The notes below the pieces were generated by a model that was given only the letters and a program-made list of their open reading frames with translations, was not told where the DNA came from and searched no databases. This document shows positions 59,736 through 64,000 of a stretch of DNA of 64,000 nucleotides, one piece after another. This DNA is from Theropithecus gelada (taxonomy: Eukaryota > Chordata > Mammalia > Primates > Cercopithecidae). Positions within the stretch are counted from its first letter, which is position 1; each line of letters begins with the position of its first letter. A program made the translations under genes and the position numbers. The stretch spans positions 55,266,256-55,330,255 of the forward strand of contig NC_037689.1 of NCBI RefSeq assembly GCF_003255815.1, given 5' to 3'.

Positions 59736-60712
59736 GTTTTTTTGCATTTTTTTGCATTTCTGCATTATCACCAAAACTGGTTTGATTAGCAAAAACTAGC
59801 CAAACACAGAGTCAAATAAATGACCATGAATATTATACCTTCCTTATATAATACATGTGTTTAAAAAAACTAATTTTTCTTACCCTGGAAGTTACTATAA
59901 ATTGCCTATTCCACTGAAACCAAAGATATCTGATGTTTGAGGCACTAGTGATTTCCCATTTTTTCCAGTTTTTCTCCTTTCAGAACCATAATGGATATAA
60001 ACCCACCCAATTCAGATTAGTTGAGATTGCATGATTTTCTTGACTAATGCAAGTGAAATTTATATCATTCTTGATCTTTGTGAGATCAAATGAATAACAT
60101 AAGTATCAAATGAATCATACATTTAATTGTAAGTACCAAATGAATAACATGTCGATTCTGAAGAGCATTCCTGAGCCTTCACATGGAGAATAGTTGCCTT
60201 GGATTGTTATGAAGAGTCACACAGACTTGATGTAAGGAAGGAAAAACACGGTTTTTGAGTCACTAAAATTTTTTGTTTGTTTAAAATTTTTAAATAAGTA
60301 AATGATACACTTGATGTAACAGGACACTACATCAGCACAGAGAAGTGAATTTCACTATTATGTAGGAAGTAAACATTTTCAATAAAATATTTACCAGTGA
60401 CAAAAATTAGTGTGTATAATTATATTTCCATACAGATAGTAATTGATTACAGTTATTTCACAAGTCACATTCTATATTCAGGACAAAATATTGCAAATAT
60501 GTTAAATATTATACCTAGCAGTTTTCTAACTATGTGAATCATATTTTCTTTACATGTTTTTCTTTGCATATTTTCTTTACAGTTTTCTTATCTCCTCTCA
60601 CATCCTTAGAATTTTTTAAAAATTATTTTTACTTTCAAATTTTAAATTTGCAGTCAACAATTCTCTCAGGTGTAGTATATAAAGATTTAAAATCAAGAGA
60701 GACCATATTCTA
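59736..60712. other. Unique AT-rich sequence
   Basis: No gene. A local repeat of tcaaatgaataacat-like words is at 60083-60150. Confidence 0.5.
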
Positions 60713-60845
60713 TGACATATATGTATGTGTGTATATACATATATATCATATATTTTATATACTGCATGTATATTATACATACATGTGTAAATTATATAAA
60801 ATATAATACATACATGTAAATTATATAAAATACATATGTAAATTA
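60713..60845. repeat. AT-rich (TA/TACATG)n tract
   Basis: Repeated acatacatgtaaattatataa words (about 60780-60840) following a TATA/TGTG run. Confidence 0.85.
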
Positions 60846-61111
60846 TTTCCCAAAGGAAAACCCTGATAAGATTTTTGTTATTAATTACATTATGGTAAAA
60901 AAAAAAACACTAACAGAAAACAAACAAATATTTATACAAGATAAATTTTCAGCAATGAGCTATGTCCATATAAACACTACCACCATAATTTACAAAAAGT
61001 AAATCAAAAGAAACAATGGTAAAATAAAAGAAAGCACAGTGCTTTTTGGATTCTGAACAATCAGAATTTTGTGTATTTAAAAATCATTGTATGTTAGCAA
61101 ATGACTGACAT
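60846..61111. other. Unique AT-rich sequence
   Basis: Nothing recognised. Confidence 0.5.
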
Positions 61112-64000
61112 TTTCTTTTTCAACTTTTAAGTTTGAGGTACACGTACTGGTGTGTTATATAGGTAAACTCGTGTCATGGGGGTTTGTTGTACAGATTATT
61201 TCATGACTCAGGTATTAAGCCTTGTACCCATTAGTTATTTTTCCTGATCCTCCCCTCCTCCTACCCTCTACCTTCCAGTAGGTCCTACTGTCTGTTGTAT
61301 CTGTTGTTCCCCTCTATGTGTCCATATGTTCTCATCATTTAGCTCCCACATACAAGTGAGAACATGTGGTATTTGGTTTTCCATTCCTGCTTTCCTTTGC
61401 TAAGGATAATGGGCTCCAGCTCCATTTCCCTGCAAATGACATAATATTTTTTATGGCTACATAGTATTCCATGCTGTATATATACCGTATTTTCTTTATC
61501 CAGTCTACTATTGATGATCATTAGGTTGATTCTATGTTTTCACTATTGTGAATAGTGCTGCAATGAACATATGCATGCATTTATCTTTATGATATAAGGA
61601 TTTATATCCCTTTGGGTATCTACCCAGAAATAGAATTGCTGGGTTGAACGTTAGTCCTTTTTCACCTCTTTGAGGAATTGCACGCTGCTTTCCACAATGA
61701 TCAAACTAATGTACACTTCCACTAACAGTATATAAATGTTTCTTTTTCTTTACAACCTCATCAGTGCCTGTTATTTTTTTGAACTTTTTAATAATAGCCA
61801 TTCTGACTGGTGTCAGATGGTATCTCATTAGGGTTTTGTTTATGTTTCTGTAATAATCAGTACTGTTAAGCTTTTTTATATGTTTGATGGCCACTTGTAT
61901 GTCTTCTTTTGTAAAGTGTCCATGTTCTTTGCCCACTTTTTAATGCTTTTGTTCTTATAAATTTGTTTAAGTTTCTCATACATTCAGGATATTTGTCAGA
62001 TGCATAGTTGGCAAAAATTATCTCCCATTCTGTGGGTTGTCTGTTGATTTTGTATCCTGAAAATTTGCTGAAGTTGTTTGTCAGCTTATGGAGCATTTGG
62101 GCCAAGAATATGGAGTTCTCAACATACAGGATTACAGTGTCTGCAAAGAGGGATCGTTTGACTTCCTCTCTTCCTATTTAAATGCCCTTCATTTCTTTCT
62201 CTTGCCTGACTGCTCTGGCCAGGACTTCCAATACTATGTTGAATAGGAATGGTGACAGAGGGCATACTTTTCTGTGCCAGTTTTCAAGGGGAATGCTTCC
62301 AGCTTTTGCCCATTCAGTATGATGTTGATTGTTGGTTTCTCATAGATGGCTCTTATTATTCTGAGGTATGTTCCTTCAATACCTCATCTATTGAGAGTTT
62401 TTAAGCATGAAGCGGTATTGAATTTTATCAAAAGCATTTTCTGCATCTATTGAGATAATCATGTGGTTTTTGTCTTTAGTTCTGTTTATGTGATGAATCA
62501 CATTTATTGATTTATATATGTTGAACCAACTTTGCATCCCAAGGGTAAAGTACACTTGATTTTGGAGGATATGTGTTTTGATGTGCTCCTGGATTTGGCT
62601 TGCCAGTGTTTTGTTGAGGATTTTTGATTTGTTCACCAAAGTTACTGGCTTGAAGTTTTCTTTTTTGTCATGTTTCTGCCAGGTTTTGTTATCAGGATAA
62701 TGCTAGCTTCATAGAATGAGTTAGGGAGGAGTCCTTCCTCCTCAATCTTTTGGAATAGTTTCTCTAGAAATGGTATCAGCTTTACTTTGTACATCTGATA
62801 GAATTCAGCTGTGAATCTGTGTGGTCCTGGACTTCTTCTGGTTAGTAAGCTATTTATTACTGATTCAATTTTGGAACTTGTTATTGGTCTGTTCAGGGAT
62901 TCAATCTCATTCTGGCTCAGTCTTGAGAGAGTATATGTGTCCAGGAATTTATTCATTTATTCTAAATTTTTTGGTTCGTGTGCACAGAAGTGTTCATAGC
63001 AGTCTATGAGTGTTTTTTCGTATTTCTGTGGGGTCAGTAGTACTATTTCCTTTGTCATTTCTAATTGTTTTTATTTGGATATTCTCTCTTTTCATCTTTA
63101 GAAGTCTAGTTAGGATTCTATTTTATTTGTTTTTCAAAAAAAACCCACATAACTCCTGAATTCGTTAATTCTTTGAAGTTTTATATCTCAGTCTTCTTCA
63201 ATTCAGTTCTTTTTGATTATCATTTGTCTTCTGCTAACTTTGGGGTTTGTTTGTTCTAGGTTCTCTAGTTCTTATAGTTGTAATGTTAGGCTGTTAAATT
63301 AAGATCTTTCTAACTTTTTTGTGAGGGCATTTAGTGCTATAAATTTCCCTGTTAACACTGCCTTAGCTGTTTCCCGGAGATTCTGGTATGTTGTATCATT
63401 GTTCACATTAGCTTCAAAGAACTTCTTGATTTATGCCTTAATTTCATTATTTACCTAAAAGTCATTTAGGAGTGCATTATTCAATTTCCATGTAATTGTA
63501 TTGTTTTGAGTGAATTTCTTAGTCTTAATTTGTAATTTGATTGTGCTGTGGTCTGTGAGATTGTTTTTTATGACTTCAGTTCTTTTGCATTTGCTGAGGA
63601 GTGTTTTACTTTCAATTATGTGATTGATTTTAGAATATATACCATGTGGCAGTGAGAAGAATATATATTCTATTACTTTTGGGTGGAGAGTTCTGTAGGT
63701 GTCTATCAGGTCCTTTTGATTTAGTGCTAAGATTTGGCACTAAATATCTTTGTAAATGTTCTGCCTTGATGATCTAATACATTTGGTGGTATGAAGTCTG
63801 TCACTACTATTGTGTAGGAATCTATGTCTCTTTGAATGTCTCTAATAACTTGCTTTATGAATCTCAGTGCTCCTGTGTTGGGTGCATATATATTTACAAC
63901 AGTTAGGTCTTCTCGTTGAATTGAACCATTTACTATTACGTAATGCCTTTCTCTTTTTGATATTTGTTGCTTTAAAGTCTGTTTTGTGAAGTTAGGGTTG
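61112..64000 (-). mobile_element. Older primate L1 (L1PB-like), minus strand, runs off window
   Basis: The complement of the L1 3'UTR (ttttaagtttgaggtacacg) at the left edge, then ORF2 reading leftward from the endonuclease domain at the window end. About 0.9 kb is missing inside ORF2 at about 62050. The element continues past 64000, so its 5' structure is unknown. Confidence 0.9.
61339..64000 (-). pseudogene. L1 ORF2 pseudogene, partial, internally deleted
   Basis: On the minus strand the endonuclease and inter-domain regions (64000 to about 63000) are full of stops. RT finger residues LLPNSFYEASIILITKPGRN (62678-62737) and NQVYFTLGMQSWFN follow, then the palm. At about 62050 the frame passes directly from the SGYKIN region to the RQPTEWE region, an in-frame loss of roughly 295 codons covering the thumb and following domain. 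The C-terminal end closes at the stop complementary to 61339-61341. Non-functional. Confidence 0.85.

Noticed and set aside
59499..59799. Overlapping Tyr/Ile/His-rich ORFs on both strands
   Set aside because: They are translations of a TA/TG/GACATA repeat.
1..64000. CRISPR arrays, bacterial operons, tRNA or rRNA genes
   Set aside because: The sequence is vertebrate genomic DNA. Repeats are dispersed retroelements and microsatellites, and no regular spacer array or RNA gene was seen.

Overview
This window is primate genomic DNA, very probably from an Old World monkey. The Alu at the left edge carries the right-arm motif gatccggccactgcactcc, which I associate with cercopithecid AluY subfamilies. 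The two youngest L1 copies share an 18-bp 3'UTR duplication that the older L1s here lack. I recognise no host protein-coding gene, rRNA, tRNA or CRISPR array. The DNA is AT-rich, gene-poor and built mostly of stacked retroelements. Nearly all longer open frames are L1 ORF1/ORF2 remnants, antisense L1 frames or Alu frames.

Layout, left to right. 1-6.7 kb: three AluY copies, one inside a MIR and one inside an MLT2-like (ERVL) LTR, plus L2 and ancient L1M fragments. 6.7-13.7 kb: an L1M fragment followed by a full-length but decayed older primate L1 (L1PB-like), with an AluS insertion and a block of antisense L1 replacing its reverse-transcriptase palm. 14.1-15.5 kb: a young 5'-inverted (twin-primed) L1 containing a 381-bp assembly gap. 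16.4-18.6 kb: a fold-back arrangement of L1 fragments. 20.9-22.8 kb: an L1 with its middle deleted. 23.5-24.5 kb: an L1M 3' end.

26.1-33.5 kb is the centrepiece. A full-length (6.2 kb) young L1 with a perfect 14-bp target-site duplication sits inside an older 5'-inverted L1. Its ORF2 is full length in frame with one nonsense codon (127). It also has an asparagine at the catalytic endonuclease residue 230, and ORF1 carries two frameshifts.

33.5-49.9 kb is mostly unique AT-rich sequence with a second MLT2-like LTR, an AluS, an AluJ, two or three hAT-Charlie MITEs, and MIR and L2 fossils. 50.0-53.5 kb holds two L1s placed tail to tail around a TA-rich microsatellite. 53.5-61 kb is unique DNA with a tandemly duplicated MIR and long TA/TG tracts. 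61.1-64.0 kb is a minus-strand older L1 that runs off the window and carries an in-frame ORF2 deletion.

No gene network can be described. The story is one of layered retrotransposition: L2/MIR/L1M first, then ERVL LTRs and L1PB-age elements, then AluJ/S, then AluY and lineage-specific L1. I did not find a convincing new biological system. The most unusual features are the nested L1 locus with a 275-codon antisense frame crossing its 5' junction, and several L1 rearrangements (twin priming, fold-backs, internal deletions). Family names are by eye and were not checked with a repeat library.
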